Positions 50,667-59,746 of a stretch of DNA of 64,000 nt are shown here, in pieces (positions within the stretch are counted from its first letter, which is position 1; the number at the start of each line of letters is the position of its first letter). The notes beneath the pieces are model-generated. The model had not been told where the DNA came from, did not search any database, and saw only the letters and a list, made by a program, of their open reading frames with translations. The position numbers and the translations under genes are program-made. Location of the stretch: the NCBI RefSeq assembly GCF_900446215.1, contig NZ_UAQZ01000014.1, positions 186,001 through 250,000 on the forward strand. The letters are read 5' to 3'. Origin of the DNA: Burkholderia cenocepacia (GTDB lineage: Bacteria; Pseudomonadota; Gammaproteobacteria; Burkholderiales; Burkholderiaceae).

Positions 50667-52232
50667 GTGCAGTCTCCGGCGACAAAAGGGACGCTCGCAC
50701 TGGCGGTTCTTGCAGTCTCATTAATAATGGCCGGTTGCGCGAGCATGGGCGACAACAAACCCCAGTCCACTCGCATCGAAGCGAACGCACTCGACGCCGG
50801 CGCGGCCATCCGCGCCGCCGACCGCGACGCGGGCTGGCCCGCCGCCGACTGGTGGCGCGCGTACCGCGATCCGCAGCTCGATGCGTGGATTGCCGCAGCC
50901 CAGGCCGGCAACCCGACCCTCGCGGCCGCCGAGGCCCGCGTGCGCGAAGCGCAGGCAATGGCGCGCGTCGCCCGTTCGGCCGAACTGCCGCAGATCAACG
51001 GCAACCTGTCGCTGATGCGCCAGCACTGGCCGGACAACGTGTACTACGGCCCGGGCCCGCTCGCGAACGCCGACACCTGGAACAATACCGGCTCGCTCGG
51101 CCTGTCGTACCACCTCGATCTGTGGGGCAAGGACAAGAACGCGACCGAGCGGGCGCTCGACACCGCGCATGCGACCGCCGCCGACGCACGGGCGGCGAAG
51201 CTCGAACTCGAAGTCAACGTCGTGCGCGCGTATGTCGGCATGTCGATGAACTACGCGCTGCTGGATCTCGCGCACGAGACGTTCGAACGCCAGCGCTCGC
51301 TCGCGGATCTCGCGCGCAAGCGGCTGCAGGCCGGCCTCGGCACGCAGCTCGACGTGAGCCAGGCGGAATCGACGCTGCCCGACTACGAGCGCCAGATCGA
51401 CAGCTATGAAGAAGCGATCCAGCTCGCGCGCCATCAGCTCGCCGCATTGGCCGGCAAGGGCCCGGGCGCCGGCGACGCGATCAAGCGGCCGCAGCTTGCG
51501 CTCGACGCGCCGGCCGGCCTGCCGTCGGCGATGCCGGCCGACCTGCTCGGCCGCCGCCCCGACGTCGTCGCGGCGCGCTGGACGGTCGACGCGCAGGCAC
51601 GCGGCATCGACGTCGCGAAGGCGTCGTTCTATCCGAACATCGACCTGCTCGCGACGGTCGGCGGCTTCGGCGTGACCGCGCCGTTCACCGACTTCCTGCG
51701 CGCGATGAACGGCGGCTGGACGGCCGGCCCCGCGCTGTCGCTGCCGATCTTCGAAGGCGGCCGGCTGCGTGCGCAGTTGGGCGCCGCGAATGCCGGCTAC
51801 GACCAGGCGGTCGAGCGCTACAACCAGACGATCGTCGGCGCGCTCAAGGACATCGCCGACCAGGTCGTGCGGATCCGCTCGCTCGATACGCAGAAGAAGG
51901 ACGCCGCGCGCTCGGTGGCGGCCAACAATCGCAGCTATCAACTGTCGCGCGAAGGCTTCCGCCGCGGGCTGACCGATTACGTGAACGTGCTGGTCGCGCA
52001 ACAGCAACTGCTGCGCGCGCAGGAGACGGCCGCCCGCATCGATGCGGAACGCCTCGCCGCGCATGCACAGTTGATGGCGGCGCTCGGGGGTGGGGTCGAG
52101 ACGGGCAGCGACGTGCCGAAGGACGAAGCCGCCGCCGCGGTTGCCGTGCCGGGCACGAAGTCCGCGGCAGCGGTCGCCCGGCCCGCGGAAGTCGCCACCA
52201 CCGGCGCGTCCGGCGTGCCGGCCGCACGGTAA
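50667..52232 (+). CDS. NodT-family outer-membrane efflux lipoprotein
   Basis: 521 aa. Lipoprotein signal (LAVLAVSLIMAGCASM), then two outer-membrane-efflux-protein repeats: LDAWIAAAQAGNPTLAAAEA, RLQAGLGTQLDVSQAESTLP and ARGIDVAKASFYPNIDLLAT, GFRRGLTDYVNVLVAQQQLL. It forms the TolC-like channel for the inner-membrane pump encoded downstream. The start is GTG (50667), supported by AAGGGAG, with the lipobox close behind. An Ala-rich tail ends the protein. FusA of the B. cepacia fusaric-acid system is of this kind. Confidence 0.93.
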   Translation: MQSPATKGTLALAVLAVSLIMAGCASMGDNKPQSTRIEANALDAGAAIRAADRDAGWPAADWWRAYRDPQLDAWIAAAQAGNPTLAAAEARVREAQAMARVARSAELPQINGNLSLMRQHWPDNVYYGPGPLANADTWNNTGSLGLSYHLDLWGKDKNATERALDTAHATAADARAAKLELEVNVVRAYVGMSMNYALLDLAHETFERQRSLADLARKRLQAGLGTQLDVSQAESTLPDYERQIDSYEEAIQLARHQLAALAGKGPGAGDAIKRPQLALDAPAGLPSAMPADLLGRRPDVVAARWTVDAQARGIDVAKASFYPNIDLLATVGGFGVTAPFTDFLRAMNGGWTAGPALSLPIFEGGRLRAQLGAANAGYDQAVERYNQTIVGALKDIADQVVRIRSLDTQKKDAARSVAANNRSYQLSREGFRRGLTDYVNVLVAQQQLLRAQETAARIDAERLAAHAQLMAALGGGVETGSDVPKDEAAAAVAVPGTKSAAAVARPAEVATTGASGVPAAR

Positions 52233-52246
52233 CGCGGAGCGTCGCC

Positions 52247-54451
52247 ATGTCTGCCTCCTCCCCCGCTTCCACGCCCGCCGGCGGTCCGTTCGCGGCCTGG
52301 TATGCCGCGTTCGGCGACTGGGCCCGCACCGACGGCGCCGCGTGGCTCTACCTGTTCAAGGCGCTGCTCGCCGCGTTCATCGCGACCGGCGTGTCGATGC
52401 GGCTCGACCTGCCCGCGCCGAAAACGGCGATGACGACCGTGTTCATCGTGATGCAGCCGCAAAGCGGCGCGGTGCTCGCAAAAAGCTTCTACCGCGTCGC
52501 CGGCACGATCTTCGGGCTGATCGCGACGCTCACGTTCGTCGGGCTGTTCCCGCAGCAGCCGCAGCTGTTCCTGCTGGCGGTCGCGCTGTGGGTCGCCCTG
52601 TGCACGGCCGGCGCCGCGCGCAACCGCAACTTCCGCAGCTACGGCTTCCTGCTGGCCGGCTACACGACCGCGCTGATCGGGCTGCCCGCGTCGCAGCACC
52701 CGGACGGCGCGTTCATGAGCGCGATGACGCGCGTGGCCGAAATCATGGTCGGGATCGTGTCGGCCGGCGTGGTCAGCGCGCTCGTGTTTCCGCAGACCAC
52801 CGGCGAGCAGATGCGCACGACGGTGCGCAAGCGCTTCGGCAGCTTCGTCGACTACGTCGCGGCGGCGCTGTCGGGCCAGCTCGACCGCGCGCATATCGAA
52901 ACCATCCATACGCGTTTCGTCGCCGACGTGGTCGGGTTCGAGGCCGCGCGCAGCATGGCCGTGTTCGAGGATCCGGACACGCGGATGCGCAGCGGCCGCC
53001 TTGCGCGGCTGAACAGCGAGTTCATGAGCGCGTCGAGCCGGTTTCATGCGCTGCACCAGTTGATGAACCGGCTGCATGCGGCCGGCGCGCAGGCCGCGAT
53101 CGACGCGATCGAACCGTACTTTCGCGAGATCGCGCCGCTGCTGCTGACCCCTGCCGGCGAACCGGTGCGCACGTCGGCCGACGCGGGCCATGCGGCCGCG
53201 CAACTGCTCGCGTGGCGCGACGCGCTGCCACGCCGCATCCGCGCGACCCGCGCCGCGCTCGAAACGCAGCCGGACTTTCCGCTGCTCGACTTCGATACCG
53301 CCGCCGAACTGCTGTACCGCTTCATCACCGACCTGCACGAGTACGCGGCCACCTACGCGTCGCTGTCGAGCGCGACGCACGAACGCGAACGCTGGATCGA
53401 GCGCTACGAGCCGCGCACCAACGCGACGGCGATGGTGATCGCGGCGATCCGCACGGCAACCGTGATCCTCGTGCTCGGCTGGTTCTGGATCGAGACCGCG
53501 TGGCCGAGCGGCGTGACGCTCACGCTGACCGCGGCGGCCACCTGCGCGCTCGCGTCGTCGACGCCGCGCCCGACCGCGATGTCCGCGCAGATGGGCATGG
53601 GCACGGCGCTCGCCGTCTGCACCGGCTTCCTGCTGACGTTCGGGATCTACCCGCACATCGACGGCTTTCCGCTGCTGTGCGTCGCGCTCGCGCCGCTGCT
53701 CGCGATCGGCATCTTCATGACGCTGAAGCCGAAGCTCGCCGGCTACGGGATGGGCTACCTGATCTTCTTCAGCTTCCTCGCCGGCCCGGACAACATCACG
53801 CACTACGACCCGACCGGCTTCATGAACGATTCGCTCGCGCTCGTGCTGTCGATGCTGGCGTCGGCGATCGCGTTCGCGGTGCTGTTCCCGCCGACCGCGC
53901 CGTGGCTCAAGAAGCGGCTGTTCGCGGACCTGCGCCACCAGGCCGTCGCGGCCGGCCACGCGCGGCTCGCGGGCCTGCGCACGCGCTTCGAAAGCGGCGC
54001 GCGCGACCTGATGTACCAGGCGCACACGCTGTCGGCCGACCAGCCCGACGTGCAGCGCGACGCGCTGCGCTGGATGTTCGCGGTGCTCGAAACCGGCAAC
54101 GCGACGATCGACCTGCGTCACGAGCTCGCGATGCTGCCGTCCGACCCGCGCTATGCGCCCGCGATGCCGTGGCGGCGCGCGATCGAGACGATGCGCAGCG
54201 CACTGTCGGCGCTGTTCACCCGGCCGAGCGCCGCGCGTTTCGACGCGACGCTCGCCGCGACCAATGCGGCGATCGACGCGACCCGGCAAACGCTGGATGC
54301 GTTCGAGCCGTCGCGCGAAGAGCGCCACCGGCTGCAGCGCATCCTGAGCCACCTGCATTTCGTGCGGACCGCGCTGCTCGACCCGGAATCGCCGCTCGAG
54401 CCGCTCAACCGCAACCGCCCCGTGCGTCCCCAACCAGGAGCCTCGTCATGA
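52247..54451 (+). CDS. FUSC-family (AaeB/fusaric acid resistance) inner-membrane pump
   Basis: 734 aa. Two hydrophobic halves (about 30-175 and 400-545) separated by a cytoplasmic domain, as in AaeB: FKALLAAFIATGVSMRLDLP, FIVMQPQSGAVLAKSFYRVA, GTIFGLIATLTFVGLFPQQP and the later FWIETAWPSGVTLTLTAAAT. AaeB exports p-hydroxybenzoic and related aromatic acids; FUSC proteins export fusaric acid. It starts 14 bp after the channel gene and overlaps the DUF1656 gene by 4 bp. Confidence 0.93.
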   Translation: MSASSPASTPAGGPFAAWYAAFGDWARTDGAAWLYLFKALLAAFIATGVSMRLDLPAPKTAMTTVFIVMQPQSGAVLAKSFYRVAGTIFGLIATLTFVGLFPQQPQLFLLAVALWVALCTAGAARNRNFRSYGFLLAGYTTALIGLPASQHPDGAFMSAMTRVAEIMVGIVSAGVVSALVFPQTTGEQMRTTVRKRFGSFVDYVAAALSGQLDRAHIETIHTRFVADVVGFEAARSMAVFEDPDTRMRSGRLARLNSEFMSASSRFHALHQLMNRLHAAGAQAAIDAIEPYFREIAPLLLTPAGEPVRTSADAGHAAAQLLAWRDALPRRIRATRAALETQPDFPLLDFDTAAELLYRFITDLHEYAATYASLSSATHERERWIERYEPRTNATAMVIAAIRTATVILVLGWFWIETAWPSGVTLTLTAAATCALASSTPRPTAMSAQMGMGTALAVCTGFLLTFGIYPHIDGFPLLCVALAPLLAIGIFMTLKPKLAGYGMGYLIFFSFLAGPDNITHYDPTGFMNDSLALVLSMLASAIAFAVLFPPTAPWLKKRLFADLRHQAVAAGHARLAGLRTRFESGARDLMYQAHTLSADQPDVQRDALRWMFAVLETGNATIDLRHELAMLPSDPRYAPAMPWRRAIETMRSALSALFTRPSAARFDATLAATNAAIDATRQTLDAFEPSREERHRLQRILSHLHFVRTALLDPESPLEPLNRNRPVRPQPGASS

Positions 54452-54651
54452 TGCCGCGTGAAATCGCCATTCTCGATGCCTACATGCCCACGGTGGTGCT
54501 GATGTTCGTCCTCGGCGCGATCGCGACCTGGGCTGTCGACCGCCTGCTCGCCTATACGGGCCTCTACCGTCTCGTCTGGCACCCGTCGCTGTTCCGGGCC
54601 TGCCTTCTCGTCTGCATTTGCGGCGGACTGAGTCTTGCCGTTTACCGTTGA
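54448..54651 (+). CDS. DUF1656 small inner-membrane protein (AaeX type)
   Basis: 67 aa with two membrane segments (YMPTVVLMFVLGAIATWAV and LFRACLLVCICGGLSLAVY). It is the AaeX-type partner found in FUSC operons; the role is unknown. Its ATG overlaps the pump's stop codon (ATGA) and has a CCAGGAG ribosome site. Confidence 0.92.
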   Translation: MMPREIAILDAYMPTVVLMFVLGAIATWAVDRLLAYTGLYRLVWHPSLFRACLLVCICGGLSLAVYR

Positions 54652-54663
54652 TTCCGAACCATC

Positions 54664-55539
54664 ATGATTCTCAGAAAACTCTTCGGCTTCGTCGCGACCG
54701 CCGTCATCCTTCTCGTCGCGATCCTGATCGGGCGCTCGCTGTGGGTGCACTACATGGACGATCCGTGGACACGCGACGGGCGCGTGCGCGCTGAGATCGT
54801 CAACGTCGCGCCGGACGTGTCGGGCGCGATCGTCGAGCTGCCCGTGCATGACAACCAGCTCGTGAAGAAGGGCGACCTGATCATGCAGATCGATCCGTCG
54901 CATTACCAGATCGCGGTCGAGCAGGCGCAGGCGGCGGTGGCCGCCCGTCGCGCGGAACTGCAGATGCGCCGTGACGACGCGGCCCGCCGCGCGGACCTCG
55001 ATGCGCTCGTCGTGTCGAAGGAAAACCGCGAGAATGCGGCGCACAGCGCGTCGAGCGCCGACGCGCAGTATCAGCAGGCCATCGCCGCGCTCGACGCCGC
55101 GAAGCTGAACCTCGCACGCACGCGCGTCGTCGCGCCGGTCGACGGCTACATCACGAACCTGCAGACCTTCAAGGGCAACTACGCGGTGGCCGGCCAGGCG
55201 AAGCTCGCGATCGTCGACAGCCACTCGTTCTGGGTCTACGGCTACTTCGAGGAAACCAAGCTGCCGCGCGTGAAGATCGGCGCACCGGCCGAAATGCGGC
55301 TGATGAGCGGCGGCGTGATGAAGGGCCACGTCGAGAGCATCTCGCGCGGCATCTACGATCGCGACAACCCGCAAAGCCGCGACCTCGTCGCGGACGTGAA
55401 CCCGACCTTCAACTGGGTGCGCCTCGCGCAGCGCGTGCCGGTGCGCATCAAGATCGACGAAGTGCCGGCCGACGTGGTGCTGTCGGCGGGCACGACCTGC
55501 ACGGTCATCATCGACCCCGACAAGCAGAAGAAGTCGTAA
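54664..55539 (+). CDS. HlyD/AaeA-type membrane fusion protein
   Basis: 291 aa. One N-terminal membrane anchor (LFGFVATAVILLVAILIGRS), a lipoyl-like half (VNVAPDVSGAIVELPVHDNQ), a short coiled hairpin (VEQAQAAVAARRAELQMRRD), the second lipoyl half (LARTRVVAPVDGYITNLQTF) and a beta-barrel (VYGYFEETKLPRVKIGAPAE). It joins the inner-membrane pump to the outer-membrane channel across the periplasm. Last gene of the efflux operon, convergent with the chemoreceptor gene. Confidence 0.93.
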   Translation: MILRKLFGFVATAVILLVAILIGRSLWVHYMDDPWTRDGRVRAEIVNVAPDVSGAIVELPVHDNQLVKKGDLIMQIDPSHYQIAVEQAQAAVAARRAELQMRRDDAARRADLDALVVSKENRENAAHSASSADAQYQQAIAALDAAKLNLARTRVVAPVDGYITNLQTFKGNYAVAGQAKLAIVDSHSFWVYGYFEETKLPRVKIGAPAEMRLMSGGVMKGHVESISRGIYDRDNPQSRDLVADVNPTFNWVRLAQRVPVRIKIDEVPADVVLSAGTTCTVIIDPDKQKKS

Positions 55540-55560
55540 GCGCCGGCGCGCGCCGCGCGC

Positions 55561-57234
55561 TCAGGCGGCGATGCGGAAGCGCCCGACCAGCGCCTTCAAT
55601 GCCTGCGCCTGCTCGTCGAGCGCGTTCGCGGCGGCCGCCGCCTGTTCGACGAGCGCCGCGTTCTGCTGGGTGCCGGCATCCATCTGCGTGACCGCGCGGC
55701 CGATCTCGTCGATCCCCGCGCTCTGCTCGTCCGACGCCGCCGAAATCTCGCCGATGATGTCGGTCACGCGCTTCACCGCGCGTACCACGTCGCCCATCGT
55801 ACGGCCCGCGTCGTGCGCGAGCGCCGCGCCGTTCGCCACGCGCTCGACCGACGCGCCGATCAGTTCCCGAATCTCCTTGGCCGCGGTCGCCGAGCGCTGC
55901 GCGAGCAATCGCACCTCGCCGGCGACCACCGAGAAGCCGCGCCCCTGCTCGCCGGCACGCGCGGCCTCGACCGCCGCGTTCAACGCGAGAATGTTGGTCT
56001 GGAACGCGATCCCCTCGATCGTGCCGATGATGTCGCGAATGTTCTTCGCGCTGTCGTCGATCTCGCTCATCGTCGCGACCACGCGCCCGACAACTTCCCC
56101 GCCCGTCTCCGCGACCGCCGACGCATTGGCCGCGAGCGTGCTCGCCTGCCGCGCGTTCTCGGCGTTCTGCCGCACGGTCGACGTGAGCTGCTCCATGCTG
56201 GCCGCGGTGCGTTCGAGCGCGACGGCCTGCTGCTCGGTGCGCCGCGACAGGTCGAGGTTGCCGGTCGAGATCTCGCCGGACGCGGCCGCGATGGCCTCGG
56301 CGCTCACCGCGATCTCGCCCACGGTTGCCGCGAGCCCCGTCTGCATCTCGGCCAGCGCGCGCACCATGCTGTCGCGGTCGTGGCGAGCGAGCGTGATCGG
56401 CCGCGTCAGGTCGCCGCGCGCGATGTCCGCGGCAATCTCCTTCGCGAGCGCGGGCTCGCCGCCGAGCTGCGACGCGAGGCGTCGCACGACGCGCTCGGCG
56501 ATCGCGACGGCCAGCACGATCAGCGCGGCCGTCATCGCCGCGATCATCGCGAACGACGACGAAAAAATGGTCGCGGACGCATCGAGCGTCGCCTTCGACT
56601 TCTCGCCGCGCGTCTTCACGAGTTCGGCGACGAGTTTTTCGAGCTTGCCGGTTTCGACCAGCAGCGACACGTCCTGCGTGCCGACCTGCCAGTTCATCTG
56701 CGACAGGTCGAGCGGCTGCGCGCGCACCAGCGTGACGAAATCGCGCAGATGCGTGCTCCACGTGCCGACCGCCGTCGAGAAGGCGTGCAGCCGCGCCGAA
56801 TCGCCGGCATCGGCCGGATCGGCATAGCGCTGCAGCGTGCCGAGCGCCTGGCCGATCGACGCAAGCCCCGCGCTCACGTCGGCGCCGAGTTCGTCGCGCT
56901 CCTTCGCGGTGGTCGCGGTCAGCAGCATCTTCTGCGCGCGGCTCGCCCGCAGCACTTCGGCGCGGACTTCCTCGGCCGCCCGGCTCGCGACGTGCCCCTG
57001 CTCGTAGACCGACGCGATCGACGCGTTCAGCCGGCTGATCTGCCATAGCGAAAACACGCCGATCGCGAGCGTGCCGGCCAGCAGGATCGCGAATGCGGCG
57101 CGCAACGTCGCCTTGACGGTACACGGCCGACGCGTGCGACGCGCCGCGCGCGCACGCCGAGCGGCGCGACCGGCGGCAACGTCGGGTGCGGCGGCGGCCG
57201 CACCCGGCTGTGGATGCAAAGATGCTGCTTTCAT
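55561..57234 (-). CDS. Methyl-accepting chemotaxis protein
   Basis: 557 aa. An Arg/Ala-rich N-terminal tail of 40 residues, then TM1 (LRAAFAILLAGTLAIGVFSLW), a periplasmic helical sensor (about 65-225), TM2 (FAMIAAMTAALIVLAVAIAE), HAMP, and the signalling domain with the conserved hairpin tip (IEGIAFQTNILALNAAVEAA, RAGEQGRGFSVVAGEVR). It ends without a CheR-docking pentapeptide. Ligand unknown. No neighbouring che genes. Confidence 0.93.
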   Translation of the reverse strand: MKAASLHPQPGAAAAAPDVAAGRAARRARAARRTRRPCTVKATLRAAFAILLAGTLAIGVFSLWQISRLNASIASVYEQGHVASRAAEEVRAEVLRASRAQKMLLTATTAKERDELGADVSAGLASIGQALGTLQRYADPADAGDSARLHAFSTAVGTWSTHLRDFVTLVRAQPLDLSQMNWQVGTQDVSLLVETGKLEKLVAELVKTRGEKSKATLDASATIFSSSFAMIAAMTAALIVLAVAIAERVVRRLASQLGGEPALAKEIAADIARGDLTRPITLARHDRDSMVRALAEMQTGLAATVGEIAVSAEAIAAASGEISTGNLDLSRRTEQQAVALERTAASMEQLTSTVRQNAENARQASTLAANASAVAETGGEVVGRVVATMSEIDDSAKNIRDIIGTIEGIAFQTNILALNAAVEAARAGEQGRGFSVVAGEVRLLAQRSATAAKEIRELIGASVERVANGAALAHDAGRTMGDVVRAVKRVTDIIGEISAASDEQSAGIDEIGRAVTQMDAGTQQNAALVEQAAAAANALDEQAQALKALVGRFRIAA

Positions 57235-57640
57235 CGATCTATCCCCGTATTGATCACGCTGCCGGAAAGGTCGGTCCGGCGTTCCCGCGACGGCTGGCCA
57301 TGCCGCGCGTCCTGCGCCCTGTCCGGCGGGTAGCCGGCGTCGGACGCGGCGCGCCTGTTGTCATTGGGTCGTTCTACGGCCGCCACCGCCGTTTCTTGAG
57401 TCCGGTAAACCACCACCCGGCCCCGGCGCGGCCGCCGCCGAAGCGGCCGACGCGCCGCCAGCGTTATACCTGTCCAAAAAAGCCCGCACCGGCCGATCCG
57501 TCACACGAATGTCCGATTCGCGATAAAACTTGGCCTGACATTCTCGATACGCCACATTACACTTCTTTGACGCATCAACGAATCGACAACGCGCCGATCC
57601 CCAGCAGAGCGCGCCAGCCACCTCAACTCGTTCAGCTCAC
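57235..57640. other. Divergent intergenic region upstream of the MFS and chemoreceptor genes
   Basis: About 400 bp. Short frames here look like shadows. AT content rises near 57520-57600, which suggests the MFS promoter, but no clean -35/-10 pair or palindrome can be picked. Confidence 0.5.
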
Positions 57641-58879
57641 ATGGAAACCAGCCTCGACTCCGGCTCCGCCGGCGCAGCCGCCGCCCAGCCGTCCGCCCCG
57701 CCCGTTGCCCGCACCGTCTACCCGGTGCTCGGCGCGATCAGCTTTTCGCACATGCTCAACGACATGATCCAGTCGTTGATCCTCGCGATCTACCCGATGC
57801 TCAAGAGCCAGTTCGCGCTGTCGTTCGCGCAGATCGGCCTGATCACGCTCACCTACCAGATCACCGCGTCGCTGCTGCAGCCGCTGGTCGGCCTCTATAC
57901 CGACAAGCGTCCGAAGCCGTATTCGCTGCCGGTCGGCATGGGCTTCACGCTCGCCGGGCTGCTGCTGATGTCGGTGGCGTCCAATTTCCCGATGCTGCTG
58001 GTGGCCGCCGCGCTCGTCGGCTGCGGCTCGTCGGTGTTCCATCCCGAATCGTCGCGGGTCGCGCGGATGGCGTCGGGCGGCCAGCACGGGCTCGCGCAGT
58101 CGGTGTTCCAGGTGGGCGGCAATGCCGGCTCCGCGCTCGGGCCGCTGCTCGCCGCGCTCGTGATCATTCCGCACGGCCAGCACAGCATCGCGTGGTTCTC
58201 GGCGGCCGCGCTCGTCGCGATGATCGTGCTCACGCAGATCGGCCACTGGTACAAGAAGCATCCGTCGATGAAGAAGAAGGCCGTGGCGGCCGGCCACCCG
58301 ACGCTGTCGCGCGGCCGCGTGATGGGCGCGATCGGCGTGCTGGTGCTGCTCGTGTTCTCGAAATACTTCTACCTCGCGAGCATCAACAGCTATTTCACGT
58401 TCTACCTGATCGACAAGTTCCACCTGTCGGTGCAGGCCGCGCAGATCCACCTGTTCGTGTTCCTCGCGGCGGTGGCGGCCGGCACGCTGATCGGCGGCCC
58501 CGTCGGCGACCGGATCGGCCGCAAGTACGTGATCTGGGTGTCGATCTTGGGCGTCGCGCCGTTCACGATGCTGCTGCCGTACGCGAACCTGTTCTGGACG
58601 AGCGTGCTGACCGTGATCATCGGCGTCGTGCTGGCGTCGGCGTTCGCCGCGATCCTCGTCTACGCGACGGAGCTGATGCCCGGCAAGGTGGGGATGGTCG
58701 CGGGCCTGTTCTTCGGCTTCGCGTTCGGCCTGGGCGGCGTCGGCGCGGCGGTGCTCGGCCAGCTCGCCGACGCGACCAGCATCCCGTTCGTGTACAAGGT
58801 GTGCTCGTTCCTGCCGCTGATCGGCGTGCTGACGGTGTTCCTGCCGAACCTCGAAAGCAGCGGGCGCAAGAAGGCGTGA
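57641..58879 (+). CDS. MFS transporter, fosmidomycin-resistance (Fsr) type
   Basis: 412 aa, 12 membrane segments. LGAISFSHMLNDMIQSLILA is the start typical of the Fsr subfamily. Further blocks: AQIGLITLTYQITASLLQPL, VGLYTDKRPKPYSLPVGMGF, GCGSSVFHPESSRVARMASG and QHGLAQSVFQVGGNAGSALG. Fsr pumps export fosmidomycin and some other drugs. Physiological substrate unknown. A 34-bp perfect palindrome follows the stop. Confidence 0.93.
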   Translation: METSLDSGSAGAAAAQPSAPPVARTVYPVLGAISFSHMLNDMIQSLILAIYPMLKSQFALSFAQIGLITLTYQITASLLQPLVGLYTDKRPKPYSLPVGMGFTLAGLLLMSVASNFPMLLVAAALVGCGSSVFHPESSRVARMASGGQHGLAQSVFQVGGNAGSALGPLLAALVIIPHGQHSIAWFSAAALVAMIVLTQIGHWYKKHPSMKKKAVAAGHPTLSRGRVMGAIGVLVLLVFSKYFYLASINSYFTFYLIDKFHLSVQAAQIHLFVFLAAVAAGTLIGGPVGDRIGRKYVIWVSILGVAPFTMLLPYANLFWTSVLTVIIGVVLASAFAAILVYATELMPGKVGMVAGLFFGFAFGLGGVGAAVLGQLADATSIPFVYKVCSFLPLIGVLTVFLPNLESSGRKKA

Positions 58880-58883
58880 CGAA

Positions 58884-58917
58884 CGACCAGCCGCGGCGTG
58901 CACGCCGCGGCTGGTCG
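58884..58917. terminator. 34-bp perfect palindrome between convergent genes
   Basis: Two 17-bp perfect arms (start CGACCAGCC, centre GTGCAC, end GGCTGGTCG) with no spacer, 4 bp after the MFS stop and 31 bp before the nucleosidase stop on the other strand. No T-run follows on either side. It probably works as a bidirectional transcript-end hairpin; a protein site is possible. Confidence 0.55.
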
Positions 58918-58948
58918 AACGGTACGAACGGAAAATTCGACGGCGGCT

Positions 58949-59746
58949 TCAGGCCGCCGTCGTCGCATGCAGCGTCAGGAAACGCTTGAGGATGCCGGAC
59001 GAATAGCTGCTCGCGATCGCCGACAGGAAGTGCGAGAACGACTGCGTCGCGTGATCGTCGGCCGTATCGGAGATCGTGCGCACGAGCGCGAACGGCACGT
59101 CGTGTTCCGCGCACACCTGCGCGATCGCCGCGCCTTCCATTTCGACCGCGAGCGCATCCGGCAGCGCGTCGCGCAGCGCGACGACTTCGCGCTCGCTCGA
59201 CACGAAGCGGTCGCCACTGATGACGAGCCCCGCGTGCAGCGCCGCACCGGCGAGCCCGAAGCGCTCGGCGAACTGCGCGCCCTCCTCCTCGACGAACAGC
59301 GTGCACGCGGCCCGCAAGCGGGCCGTCAGCGCCGCGTCGGTCGCGAAACGCGTGATGCCGAGCAGCGGCACCTCGTAACGCGGAAAGAGCGGCGACGCAT
59401 CGAGATCGTGCTGCAGCAGCGTATCGGCCACGACGACGTCGCCCACCCGCACCGTGCGCGACACACCGCCCGCGACGCCGGTGAACACCACGCCCGACAC
59501 GCCGAACACATGGATCAGCGCGCTGACCGTCGCGGCGGCCGCGACCTTGCCGACCCGCGCGAGCGTGACGACGCAGGCCGCGCCGTGCACGGTGCCGACG
59601 TGATAATCGCGGCGGCCGAGCGTGACCGTCTTCATCGCGCCGTCGGCGCGCATCGCGGCGATCAGGTCGCCGAGCTCCTCGGGCAGCGCGGCCAGGATGC
59701 CGAGCGGACGCGCGGCGGGCGTCACGATCATGTCGACGTCCATCAT
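58949..59746 (-). CDS. 5'-methylthioadenosine/S-adenosylhomocysteine nucleosidase-like phosphorylase-fold protein
   Basis: 265 aa. PNP/Udp-fold nucleosidase: LGILAALPEELGDLIAAMRA, VVFTGVAGGVSRTVRVGDVV, catalytic VEMEGAAIAQVC and FALVRTISDTADDHATQSFS (Asp). It cleaves methylthioadenosine and/or S-adenosylhomocysteine to adenine, serving methyl recycling and autoinducer chemistry. The ATG at 59746 overlaps the uvrD stop (ATGA), so the two are coupled. Slightly longer than E. coli Mtn (232 aa). Confidence 0.92.
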   Translation of the reverse strand: MMDVDMIVTPAARPLGILAALPEELGDLIAAMRADGAMKTVTLGRRDYHVGTVHGAACVVTLARVGKVAAAATVSALIHVFGVSGVVFTGVAGGVSRTVRVGDVVVADTLLQHDLDASPLFPRYEVPLLGITRFATDAALTARLRAACTLFVEEEGAQFAERFGLAGAALHAGLVISGDRFVSSEREVVALRDALPDALAVEMEGAAIAQVCAEHDVPFALVRTISDTADDHATQSFSHFLSAIASSYSSGILKRFLTLHATTAA

